DNA of 64,000 nucleotides from Alphaproteobacteria bacterium SO-S41 (GTDB lineage Bacteria > Pseudomonadota > Alphaproteobacteria > Micropepsales > Micropepsaceae), in contig AP024629.1 of the NCBI GenBank assembly GCA_019670725.1, positions 4,030,001 to 4,094,000 on the forward strand, read 5' to 3'. The notes under the pieces are model-generated. The model made no database searches, was not told the origin of the DNA, and worked only from the letters and a program-made list of their open reading frames with translations. Each line of letters opens with the position of its first letter. The stretch's first letter is position 1. The translations under genes were made by a program, and so were the position numbers. This document shows, piece after piece, positions 54,192-62,630 of the stretch.

Positions 54192-55913
54192 CTACTGAAC
54201 GCGTTTAAGCTGCCAACGAGGCCGATCGTGCTCACCGACATCGCCCTCATACTGAATTGCCAGCGTGTTAGCGTCGCAATAGTAGCTGAAGGTCGCGTTC
54301 TGGCTGACGCCAGTATCATCGAATTCAGTCGTTCCAACACCCTCGATATCGACCGTCGTCTTAATGCTGACGCCGCGTTGCCACTTGCAGGTGGCCATTT
54401 TCCCGCTGCCGCTGCTCCACTTATCGATATCGATCCCTGAAAGTGAAATTGTGCCTGAGCCCTTCAGCGTATTGCCTTGGCTCATTTCCTTTTCGGTCTT
54501 GAAGCTGATCTCGAGATCCTCGTAGATCCAGGACGCCTCGCCATTCTTGTCGATGAGAAGGTAGGCATCGCCGCCAACGCCGTCGAACTCACTTGCTGAC
54601 TCGCTGGGGGTCCACGACTTCAGAAGCGCGAGCCAGGCGTCCTGATCGAACTCCCATTTTCCCATCAAGCACTTGTCCTTTTCAGGAAGCGTGATGCACG
54701 GCTTGCATTCCTTTCCTGGGACCCTAAACGTCATGATCTTCGAGGGATATGTCGTCGTCCGGAAGCGTGCGACCTTGATTGCGACAGGCTCGTCGCATGC
54801 GTCGATTTCATCTGAGGGGTCGATCTCACCCCATTCGCCGCTGTCTTTATTCTGGCTCCACGCTAGATCACCTGTGCCGGTCATGACGTAAATCCCGTTG
54901 GTGAAGAGCAGCGTCTTGTACTCAAGCTGGGCCGGCGCCTTGTTGAACGGGACCTCAACGCTGTCGCCATCGATGGTGAAGGGCTCAGCCGGACCTGGCG
55001 GAAAGCTGATGCCGGACGGCATCGCCACCTTGCCATCCAGATAATCACGGACAAATTGCGTGAGCTGGTCGTCACTAAAAGCAGCCCGCAATGCGTCAAT
55101 CTGCTCCTTCTCGCCACCCGTTTTAGCGGTGTTGGTTAGGAAGCCTCCAAATGCCGCATTTCCCTGCGCGTGCACCCACGCAAAGAAAACCGTATTCAAG
55201 TACGGCATCAGATTGTCCGCGTTCTGCGTGAGGCTCAGCTCTCCCGTCCAGTGTTTGTAGAAATCCTGGCCAAAGGCCGTGAGCCGAGGCGGAAGAGGAT
55301 AGATGAGGTGGGCGATGAATTCCGCCGATCCCTCCATCCACCAGCGGCCGCTCGGAAGTTTCGCGGCCTCGGGGTAGTTCCAGTACTGGATGCAATGGAA
55401 CACTTCATGGGCCATCTGATAGTTGACCATCAGCGCCCCGCCCCCGTTCTTGCTGCCCTCCATATTGGCAGTCGAGAAGCGGACGATGCAGTCATTCGGG
55501 AAAATGCCCCCATCGGCATCGGCCGGAAGGAAGGCGTCGTCCTCACTCCACTTTTCGACGCCCTGATGGGTTGGATCCAGCATGACCACTGTGATGTTGC
55601 GGTATTGCCAATCAAGCCCGGCGTGATCGAGGTAGTTTAGGGCGTTGGCGGTCGCGTCCAAGACGACTGAGGACTGCTGAGTCACGAGCTGCGGATCCGC
55701 TGATTTGTTGCGGAGCGTTCGGATGGCGATCCCACCCTTGAGAGGGAGGTTGCGTCGTTCGATTTCAACGCACGACCAGCCCTCAGGCGCACCTGCGATA
55801 GCACCATAGTCAGCTGCGGTGCAGTCTGAGAAAGCTAGCTCTGCCGCTGCGGGCTGCGCACACGGAACCAGGGCACCGAACAAAACCGCCGCAATCAAGT
55901 GATAAGCGCGCAT
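54192..55913 (-). CDS. Secreted HExxH metallopeptidase-like protein
   Basis: A 573-residue exported protein: signal peptide (LIAAVLFGALVPCAQPAAAE), then a peptidase-like region with the zinc motif HEVFH (His169, His173) and a downstream Glu in WWMEGSAEF (Glu194, with Glu197 nearby), as in gluzincins (HExxH plus a distal Glu). About ten cysteines are spread along the chain, including a CKPCITLPEKDKC cluster, and the C-terminal third is beta-rich, perhaps a binding domain. GGAGGTGAAG directly precedes the ATG. It is divergent from the subtilisin autotransporter. Substrate unknown. Confidence 0.75.
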   Translation of the reverse strand: MRAYHLIAAVLFGALVPCAQPAAAELAFSDCTAADYGAIAGAPEGWSCVEIERRNLPLKGGIAIRTLRNKSADPQLVTQQSSVVLDATANALNYLDHAGLDWQYRNITVVMLDPTHQGVEKWSEDDAFLPADADGGIFPNDCIVRFSTANMEGSKNGGGALMVNYQMAHEVFHCIQYWNYPEAAKLPSGRWWMEGSAEFIAHLIYPLPPRLTAFGQDFYKHWTGELSLTQNADNLMPYLNTVFFAWVHAQGNAAFGGFLTNTAKTGGEKEQIDALRAAFSDDQLTQFVRDYLDGKVAMPSGISFPPGPAEPFTIDGDSVEVPFNKAPAQLEYKTLLFTNGIYVMTGTGDLAWSQNKDSGEWGEIDPSDEIDACDEPVAIKVARFRTTTYPSKIMTFRVPGKECKPCITLPEKDKCLMGKWEFDQDAWLALLKSWTPSESASEFDGVGGDAYLLIDKNGEASWIYEDLEISFKTEKEMSQGNTLKGSGTISLSGIDIDKWSSGSGKMATCKWQRGVSIKTTVDIEGVGTTEFDDTGVSQNATFSYYCDANTLAIQYEGDVGEHDRPRWQLKRVQ

Positions 55914-56364
55914 CTTCACCTCCGCGCCCCAAAAGTGGTCGCGGACTTGTTTAGAGGTCAATGCGCGGCATAGTCGCAGGACGAGTTAGGTGGGTCGGCG
56001 CCAGCCCCTCCAAGTCCAGCTCGGTGCCGCGCTACCAACACGATCGATCGGCGCATTCGCACCGCTCGTTAGAATTTGCGTCGAGAATAGCGCGGGTCCT
56101 CGCTCAGTGGCTATCGTATCGGCTGCGCTCCTGGTCGCGACATGAACATCTGGACCACCCTCTTCGTTGACATCCCGTCATTTCTGGCGCTGGCGACGAT
56201 CCGACGAACTGAAAGATCCGGCCATTTAGTTTTGTAAATCAGAATTTTAAAATCTAAATCAAATGATATTATTCCTATCAATAGGAAATTATACAGAAAA
56301 ATCAAGAAATTCGAAATTTATGTAGTTCACCTTGCGGCTCTGATTTGTGGGCGCCGGGGAAGTT
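55914..56364. other. Divergent control region with AT-rich island
   Basis: A 451-base gap between two secreted-protease genes. The half next to the subtilisin gene (about 56221-56340) is strikingly AT-rich against a GC-rich window. It holds ATTTTAAAAT (56244-56253) and the perfect inverted repeat TTCCTAT-CA-ATAGGAA (56272-56287), a candidate operator. No gene is seen here. Confidence 0.6.
56272..56287. promoter_or_regulatory. Palindromic candidate operator upstream of the subtilisin autotransporter
   Basis: TTCCTAT and ATAGGAA separated by CA, a perfect 7-2-7 inverted repeat in the AT-rich island, 78 bases before the ATG. Likely bound by a dimeric regulator, possibly a response-regulator type; none is assigned. 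Confidence 0.4.
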
Positions 56365-59247
56365 ATGCAGAAGACGAAGACTGTCTTGAGCGCGATTGCT
56401 GCGTTGATGCTGACTGGGTCAACCGTTGCCGCGACGCCGCCCCCCGTTAAGCCGCTCTACGGCAACATCAACCCCTTCTACGGCAACATCGGTGCCTACT
56501 GGGGCAACATCAATCCGTTCTGGGGTGACATCGGTGCCTTCTGGGGCAATATCAATCCGTTCTGGGGCGACATCGGTGCCTTCTGGGGCAACATTAATCC
56601 GTTCTACGGCGACATCGGCGCGTTTTACGGCAACATCAATCCGTTTGCCGGGGACGTGAAGGCCCACTACGGCAATATCGGCGCATTCTGGGGAAATATC
56701 AGTCCGTTTTGGACGGACATAAACGCCGCCTGGGGTACGGTTGCACCGAACGATGCAGCAGGCCTTGCCGCCGTCTCCGGCAAGCTTAGCGACATGGTGG
56801 CACGGTCAAAAGCATTCTGGGGCGCCGCTGTTGAGGCACGCACCGGCAAATCCTTCGAAGATGCGTTTATGACGCCGCTACTTGCGAAATTCGGGCTTGA
56901 CCTCGCTAACCCCGCCAGCCTTGCGGGAAAGACTGCGGCCCAGCGCTGGGAGTTCATGATCACCTGGTATGACCAGCTGATGGAATTTTCCGGGATGGAC
57001 CATGTCGATCACTGGATGAAGACGATCAACTGGACCCCGGCAATTACCGAGCAGCAGGGCGAAGGCAAGGACGCGATCATCGGTCTGATTGATTTCACTA
57101 TCGCCGGCGACGCCGATGTCAAATCCAAGCTTAGCTACTTCAACGGGGTCTCGACATTCACCAACGGCCACGGCGCCGGCGTCGCAAGCTTGATAGTCGC
57201 CGCGCATGATGGCCGCGGTGTCATGGGCATCGCGCCAAATGCTTCGGTCGTCGCCTACAATCCGTTCGATGCTACCGGCACGACCAGCTTCGCCGACATT
57301 AAGAACGGCATTGTCGCGCTCAACGCGAATAACGCCGGTATCATCAACATGTCGCTGGGCGTCACCGGCTGGACGCTCCATCCCGACTGGAAGGGTGTCT
57401 TTTCCGATCCTCAGGTCGCAGCTTCGTATAGGAACACGGTCTACGTCATCGCGGCCGGCAATGACGGCTCGTCGCAATCGACCAACATCGCATGGGACTG
57501 GGCGAACGATCCGGCCTTGATCGTGGTTGGCTCGGTCGGGCCTGACGGGACAATCTCAAACTTCTCCAATCGCCCCGGCACCGCCTGCTTGCTCGATGCA
57601 AAGGCCAAGTGCAACAAAGACGCACAGCTGATGAATCGCTTTATGGTAGCGCCGGGCGAGCTGATCCTCGTCTCGGATGACCACGGCGGCGTCACCCGCC
57701 AGTCCGGCACCTCGCTCGCCGCACCTCTGGTTTCGGGCACGATCGCCCTGTTGCTCGATCGTTGGCCGTGGCTCGCCGACTATCCCAAAGCGACCGTTGA
57801 AATCCTACTGCGGTCCGCCAAGGACCTAGGCGCCAAAGGCGTCGATCCCGTCTATGGCTGGGGCTTGCTCGACGTCGCGGCAGCGCAGTCAGTTCTGGAT
57901 TTCAGCAAGCTTAAATTCTACGAGGTTTCAGACCTTCTGGCGCCGACCAATTTGCTGGGCTTTTCGGCCAAGAGCGCCGGCAAGGTCCGTTCGGACGGCA
58001 TCAAGACGAGCTGGGAAGCGTCAGGCGCCTACTTCATTGTATTCGAGGACGCGGACAAGACAGAGCGCGATTTCGCAATCCCACTTTCCAGCCGTCTTTA
58101 TGGGCAGAAGGTTGCCGGTTCCGGCGAGCTCTTCCAGCAGTTCATCTATGATCGCCTAGTCGAATGGATCAAAGGCGGCAAGCAAGGTAGCTGCACGCTC
58201 GGACTCCTGTGCATGACCGACGGCGTTGCCACTCTTGCCTTCGCAGATTCGTCGGTGACCCTCCCTGCTTTCGACGGCCTCAACCTCTCATTTGGCTACA
58301 CGTCCCGCCAAGATGACCTCTTTGCCGAACCGGCCAGTGAAATGATGCTGCGGCTCGGCGACGCCGAGGGCACTTTTGCGCTCAACGCAGGCTATGGCCG
58401 CGGCGCGGCGGTGCTCGGTTTCCAGGGCAGCTTTTCCGTCTCCAGCGATTACGCAGCCGATGGCGGTGTCAATCCGCTGCTCGGTTTCGCCCAGGGCGGC
58501 GCCTATGCGGGCGCCAACATAACGGTCGGCGCGGGTTTTAGCCTGTCGGCCGGCATGACGGCAGCGGGCGGGCCGCTCGTCCTCGACGATGTCTACGGGC
58601 GGATCAGTTCCAGCCCCGTTGATATCGACTTCGACGCCTATGACGCCGAAGCCTTCACCTTTGCGGCGAGCTACCAGGCGGGAGCCGACGTGACCTTGCA
58701 TGTTGCCTACACGCAGCTCGACGAGAAGAACGGCGTGCTGGGCGTGCGCGCTATGCAGGATGACTTCACCGCCAGCACGATCACGGATGGCATGACGATC
58801 GGCGGCGATCTGCACTTGGGTGGCGGGTTTACGCTCGGCCTCTCGGCGACCGTCGGCAAGACCCGCACCAGCTCAAACGACCTTGCCGTCGCCGACGCGA
58901 TCGAAAGCACGGCGTTCGAGGCAGCGCTCGCCAAGCGTGGCGTGTTCGGCGAGAACGATTTTGCGCGCATTACGTTCTCGCAGCCGCTTCATGTCGAAGC
59001 TGGCACGATGGCTTACAGCCAGGTTGGCGTCGTCAACCGCCTGACGGGCGAACTCGGTGTCATCACGCAAACCTTCGACATCGCCTCGGCGGAACGTCGT
59101 TTCCAGGGTGAACTTCTCTACGCGACTCCATTTCTGGAGGGCCGCGGTGAGATCGGCGCCTTTGCCAAGGCCGCTCTCGTCGATGACGGCATGCGGCAGA
59201 CCGTCGAGGATTACTCGGGCGGCATGACCCTGCGCTTCAGCTTCTAG
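56365..59247 (+). CDS. Subtilisin-type (S8) autotransporter with N-terminal aromatic-Gly heptads
   Basis: A 960-residue secreted protease. After the signal peptide (LSAIAALMLTGSTVAA) residues 32-122 form thirteen heptads of the pattern (W/Y)-G-(N/D)-I-(N/G)-(P/A)-(F/Y), alternating WGNINPF and WGDIGAF. Then an S8 peptidase domain with Asp243 (GLIDF), His269 (NGHGAGVAS), oxyanion Asn366 (AAGND) and Ser450 (SGTSLAAPLVSG), a linker, and an autotransporter barrel ending MTLRFSF. ATG 56365 follows GGGGAAG; the GTG at 56347 has no binding site. All catalytic residues are present, so it should be active at the cell surface. A sensor kinase gene follows after about 100 bases. Confidence 0.88.
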   Translation: MQKTKTVLSAIAALMLTGSTVAATPPPVKPLYGNINPFYGNIGAYWGNINPFWGDIGAFWGNINPFWGDIGAFWGNINPFYGDIGAFYGNINPFAGDVKAHYGNIGAFWGNISPFWTDINAAWGTVAPNDAAGLAAVSGKLSDMVARSKAFWGAAVEARTGKSFEDAFMTPLLAKFGLDLANPASLAGKTAAQRWEFMITWYDQLMEFSGMDHVDHWMKTINWTPAITEQQGEGKDAIIGLIDFTIAGDADVKSKLSYFNGVSTFTNGHGAGVASLIVAAHDGRGVMGIAPNASVVAYNPFDATGTTSFADIKNGIVALNANNAGIINMSLGVTGWTLHPDWKGVFSDPQVAASYRNTVYVIAAGNDGSSQSTNIAWDWANDPALIVVGSVGPDGTISNFSNRPGTACLLDAKAKCNKDAQLMNRFMVAPGELILVSDDHGGVTRQSGTSLAAPLVSGTIALLLDRWPWLADYPKATVEILLRSAKDLGAKGVDPVYGWGLLDVAAAQSVLDFSKLKFYEVSDLLAPTNLLGFSAKSAGKVRSDGIKTSWEASGAYFIVFEDADKTERDFAIPLSSRLYGQKVAGSGELFQQFIYDRLVEWIKGGKQGSCTLGLLCMTDGVATLAFADSSVTLPAFDGLNLSFGYTSRQDDLFAEPASEMMLRLGDAEGTFALNAGYGRGAAVLGFQGSFSVSSDYAADGGVNPLLGFAQGGAYAGANITVGAGFSLSAGMTAAGGPLVLDDVYGRISSSPVDIDFDAYDAEAFTFAASYQAGADVTLHVAYTQLDEKNGVLGVRAMQDDFTASTITDGMTIGGDLHLGGGFTLGLSATVGKTRTSSNDLAVADAIESTAFEAALAKRGVFGENDFARITFSQPLHVEAGTMAYSQVGVVNRLTGELGVITQTFDIASAERRFQGELLYATPFLEGRGEIGAFAKAALVDDGMRQTVEDYSGGMTLRFSF
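56458..56730 (+). repeat. Thirteen tandem 21-base units encoding aromatic-Gly heptads
   Basis: Each 21-base unit encodes one heptad; units pair into 42-base super-repeats (WGNINPF then WGDIGAF). Central units (3-7) are nearly identical, outer ones diverge (AGDVKAH, WTDINAA), a sign of expansion from the middle. The repeat is coding, not CRISPR-like. Confidence 0.85.
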
Positions 59248-59345
59248 GGCAGGGGATAACGCGGTGGCACCGTTGCCGCCTTATCCGCAATTTAAGTCAT
59301 TTGCGTCATCGTACAGCCCAAGGACGGCCGAGTGGCAGTAAGTTG

Positions 59346-61832
59346 ATGGATCTCAAGACTCTCACGGCGTCCTTGGCGCTGATCGTGGCGCATCCTGCTC
59401 TGGCGATCGCTCAGACGACCGTGCCGGTCGAAAATGCGTCGCTCTCCGCTTTCGATCAGTCGGTTGCCGATGCGAAATCGGTGATGATGGCAGACCCTGA
59501 TGTTGCGCTCGGCCACGCGCGCCGTGCGACGGAAGCGGCCTTGGCGCTGCCGGAGGGAAATGCGCGCACGATCGCCGGAGCGACCGCTCGCTGGTTGGAA
59601 GGCGAGGCGCTTTCGCGCCTCAACCGGCCCGGTGAAGCAGAGCCGATCATCCAGGAAGCACTTGCTTCAATTACGGCGGCGGCGCCTGGCAGTAAGCTGA
59701 ACGGCGATCTCCTTATGTCAAGGGCAGCCATCTCAGCAATGACCGGGCGCATCCAGGAAGCTCTCGCGGACTTCCAGGCAGCTCACAATATCTTCCAGAC
59801 CATAGGCGCCAAACGCAGCCAGGCCATCGCGCTTCAGAATATCGGCTCAATCTACAGTGACGCAGGCGACTACCCTCGCGTGCTCGACTACTACGATCAG
59901 TCTGCCGAGGTCTATTCTGACGACCCCGCTCTCAGCATCTCGGCGCACAATAATCGCGGCAATGCCTATAAGGAACTCGGCGAATTCGCGAAGGCCGAGA
60001 GTGAGTTTAAGACCGCGCTCGAGCTTGCCGTTCCTCTCAAATCGCCGCTGCTTCAGGTCCGCATCATGACCAATGTTGCATCGGTCCAGTTTCTGCACGG
60101 CCAGCTTGGCGAAGCGGATATGACGGCCGAGAAGGCACTCGGCATTGCGCAGGCAGGCCCCGCGGCGGGCTGGGCACCTTATCTGTGGGGGGTGCGGGCG
60201 CAGGTCGCCTTCGGTCGTGGCGACACCGCGATGGCGGCGGCGCTTATCGACAAGACGTTCGACGGCATCGACCTCTCAAAAACTACCATGCCGTTCCGCG
60301 ATTTTCACAAGGCAGCGCACGAGATCTTCAAGGCGCGGGGCGAGCTGGCCAAGGCGCTCGCCCATTTCGAGGCGTATAAGAGGCTAGATGACGAGGCGCG
60401 TGCGCTCAACTCGTCAACCAACGCCGCTCTTATGGGTGCGCAGTTCGACAGCGCTAACCAGAAGCTCGCCATCAGCGATCTCAAGGCCGGCCAGCTTCAG
60501 CGCGACAAGGCAATTGCGGATTCAAATGCGCGCTTTCAGATGCTTCTTCTGTGGAGCGTACTGGGCGGGTCGGCGATCCTTATTGGGTTGTCACTCGGTG
60601 CCTTCTTTTCGGTCCGCCGCAGCCGTAATGCGACCCACGCCCTCAACATACAGCTTAATGCGGCCAATCTCGCTCTGGAAAAAGCTGTCAAGGCTCGCAC
60701 CGAATTCCTCGCCATGACCAGCCATGAGATTCGTACGCCACTCAACGGCATTCTCGGCATGGCGCAAGTCGTGCTTCTGGACGAGACGCTGACGGCCGAA
60801 CAGCGTGAGAATATCGGCCTCGTCCGCGCGGCAGGCGAAACCATGCGTATGCTGGTGGACGACATTCTTGACATCGCCAAGATGGAGGCCGGCCGCTTGA
60901 TGCTGGAAGAACGCGACTTCCCGCTCACGGCGCTGTTCAATGAGGTCGGTGGTCTCGCGCGCGGTCAGGCTGAAGCCAAGGGTCTTACTATCGAAATCAA
61001 GACCGATAATTGCCCACAGCGCTGGGTCGGAGACGAGCAACGTCTGCGCCAAATTGTGTTCAACCTCATGTCGAATGCCGTGAAGTTTACCCAGGAGGGC
61101 TCAGTCACACTCTCAGTGCGCGAGGTCTCTTTTGCGTCCGGTACGCAGTTGGTCATCACTGTCGAGGATACCGGCGTCGGCATCGCGGCGGAAAGCCTCG
61201 GCCGAATCTTCGAGTCCTTTCAGCAGGCCGATACCAGCATTACGCGGCGCTTTGGTGGCACCGGGCTTGGCCTCGCGATCTGCGAAAAGCTTGTGCAAGC
61301 GATGCGGGGAACCATCCGTGTCGAAAGCGACCTGGGTTGGGGCTCGACGTTCACGGTCACGATACCGCGCGTTGCGACAGCCGCGCAGGAATTGCTGGTC
61401 GATACCGGAACTGGAGCAAGCTCTGTCTTGCTGGCAGAACCCAACCTGCTACGGCTCAGCATACTGGAGGCGCAGCTTATGGCCGATGGCTTTCACGTGA
61501 TTACGGCGGACCAAGCCGAAGACGCTCTTGTTCTGGCCGGATCTCAGCGCTTTTCATATGCTGTGGTATCTGGCGAGATGCTGGATGTTCAGACCGTCGA
61601 GGGGCTTGGTCGATTGAAGACATTGCGCGCGGTCCAGCCCGACGCGCGCCTACTTGTGTTGTCGCGAGATGACGTTCGAAACGATGGTCTGTTGCGCCAA
61701 TGCGGCGCCGATGTCATCGCGTCGGCTCTGATCGCACCGAAGGACCTGGGGCGGTTGTTGATGGGAGAGTTCCTTTATAATTCGAGAACTCAACCCGATT
61801 CCGGCAGCATTCCTGCCTCGAAGGCAGCTTGA
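59346..61832 (+). CDS. TPR sensor histidine kinase with degenerate receiver
   Basis: An 828-residue membrane kinase: signal peptide/first helix (LTASLALIVAHPALAIAQ), a periplasmic TPR solenoid of roughly residues 40-370 (ALQNIGSIYSDAGDYPRVLD, AHNNRGNAYKELGEFAKAES), a membrane helix near 398-422 (LLLWSVLGGSAILIGLSLGA), HisKA with SHEIRTPLNG (His460), HATPase (LMSNAVKF, DTGVGIA, GTGLGLAI) and a C-terminal receiver-like domain. In that domain the phosphoacceptor Asp is missing (YAVVSGEML), so it is probably a pseudo-receiver. ATG 59346 gives the proper signal sequence. The next gene is a single-domain receiver, its likely partner. Confidence 0.88.
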   Translation: MDLKTLTASLALIVAHPALAIAQTTVPVENASLSAFDQSVADAKSVMMADPDVALGHARRATEAALALPEGNARTIAGATARWLEGEALSRLNRPGEAEPIIQEALASITAAAPGSKLNGDLLMSRAAISAMTGRIQEALADFQAAHNIFQTIGAKRSQAIALQNIGSIYSDAGDYPRVLDYYDQSAEVYSDDPALSISAHNNRGNAYKELGEFAKAESEFKTALELAVPLKSPLLQVRIMTNVASVQFLHGQLGEADMTAEKALGIAQAGPAAGWAPYLWGVRAQVAFGRGDTAMAAALIDKTFDGIDLSKTTMPFRDFHKAAHEIFKARGELAKALAHFEAYKRLDDEARALNSSTNAALMGAQFDSANQKLAISDLKAGQLQRDKAIADSNARFQMLLLWSVLGGSAILIGLSLGAFFSVRRSRNATHALNIQLNAANLALEKAVKARTEFLAMTSHEIRTPLNGILGMAQVVLLDETLTAEQRENIGLVRAAGETMRMLVDDILDIAKMEAGRLMLEERDFPLTALFNEVGGLARGQAEAKGLTIEIKTDNCPQRWVGDEQRLRQIVFNLMSNAVKFTQEGSVTLSVREVSFASGTQLVITVEDTGVGIAAESLGRIFESFQQADTSITRRFGGTGLGLAICEKLVQAMRGTIRVESDLGWGSTFTVTIPRVATAAQELLVDTGTGASSVLLAEPNLLRLSILEAQLMADGFHVITADQAEDALVLAGSQRFSYAVVSGEMLDVQTVEGLGRLKTLRAVQPDARLLVLSRDDVRNDGLLRQCGADVIASALIAPKDLGRLLMGEFLYNSRTQPDSGSIPASKAA

Positions 61833-61872
61833 TCCGCGAGGGTGGTCAACGCTTAATCCACCCGGTCTAGGA

Positions 61873-61897
61873 GGAACTTCTTCCACTGAGAGTTGTT
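61873..61897 (+). promoter_or_regulatory. Sigma-EcfG-like promoter upstream of the receiver gene
   Basis: GGAAC (61873-61877), 16 bases, TGTT (61894-61897), i.e. GGAAC-N17-GTT, 26 bases before the ATG of the response regulator. Same spacing as the sites near phyR and csbD. Confidence 0.55.
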
Positions 61898-61923
61898 TAT
61901 CAGGGATTGGTCTGGGGGCAGGT

Positions 61924-62292
61924 ATGCGCGTTCTCTACGTCGAGGACGATGCGATGAATCGCAAAGTTATGAGAGCCATGCTGTCATCGTCCGGCGCGAC
62001 GATGTCGGAGGCCGTTGACGGGCAGGCCGGTGTGGATGCCGTCGAACGCGACGAGTTCGACCTGGTGTTGATGGACCTGCGCATGCCGGGCATGGATGGG
62101 CTTACGGCTATTAAGCACATCCGCCAACGAGGGGACGCCAAGGCGCGCTTGCCGATCATCGTCGTAACTGCCGACACCGCACCCAACATGCGGGAGGACT
62201 GCCTGCGGATCGGTGCGGACGACGTCGTCTATAAGCCCGTAGCCGTGAAGCTGCTATTTTCTGCAATTGGCCAAGTGCTATCGAGGCGCTAG
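61924..62292 (+). CDS. Single-domain response regulator (receiver only)
   Basis: A 122-residue CheY-like receiver: acidic pair in YVEDDAMN, phosphoacceptor Asp51 in LVLMDLRMPGMDG, Thr in VVTADTA and Lys in VVYKPVA. No output domain, so it works by protein contact or as a phosphate relay. GGGGGCAGG precedes the ATG. It follows the TPR kinase gene by 91 bases that contain an EcfG-like promoter, so it may have its own stress-controlled expression besides read-through. Confidence 0.93.
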   Translation: MRVLYVEDDAMNRKVMRAMLSSSGATMSEAVDGQAGVDAVERDEFDLVLMDLRMPGMDGLTAIKHIRQRGDAKARLPIIVVTADTAPNMREDCLRIGADDVVYKPVAVKLLFSAIGQVLSRR

Positions 62293-62630
62293 CAGGCGAA
62301 GCAGCGCTGCCAAGTTGGGGCGCAACAGGCGCTATATGCTCAATGGCCTGTCAACGGCGCTGTCATCTTATGTAATCTAAGCGCGAAACGGCGCTCGGAT
62401 AGCCAGCCCAAACGCCCTACAAATGCAGGCCACTTCTGCCCGCGCAGGTCGCGGTCAGAGTTATTCTGACAGCACTGGTGTTAGTTGAGCTTTGTCGTTC
62501 GAAAAAGTCAGGCGCCGGCCCACATGCCAGATTGGCACGGAGACTAATCCGCCAGCGCTCACAATTTCCATCGGCCCCTAAGCGCACCGCAGGACTCACG
62601 CCCCTGTATGCGCGACACGCTGCAGCTTCT
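62293..62630. other. Convergent intergenic region
   Basis: About 340 bases between the receiver gene and the PLAT-domain gene. It holds repeat copy B (62356-62398). I see no gene and no clear T-tailed terminator; short GC hairpins are possible. Confidence 0.5.
62356..62398 (+). repeat. Intergenic repeat, copy B
   Basis: Starts GGCGCTGTCATCTTATG and contains CTAAGCGCGAA and GCTCGG. It is the partner of copy A (54001-54041), same orientation, about 8.3 kb apart. The GGCG-start/CTAAG pattern is reminiscent of 38-base Tn3-family ends, which begin GGGG and end TAAG, but no transposase is present. Confidence 0.6.

Noticed and set aside
56458-56730. Regular 21/42-base repeats considered as CRISPR or minisatellite
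   Set aside because: There are no unique spacers, and the units keep frame and encode conserved heptads within a protease gene.
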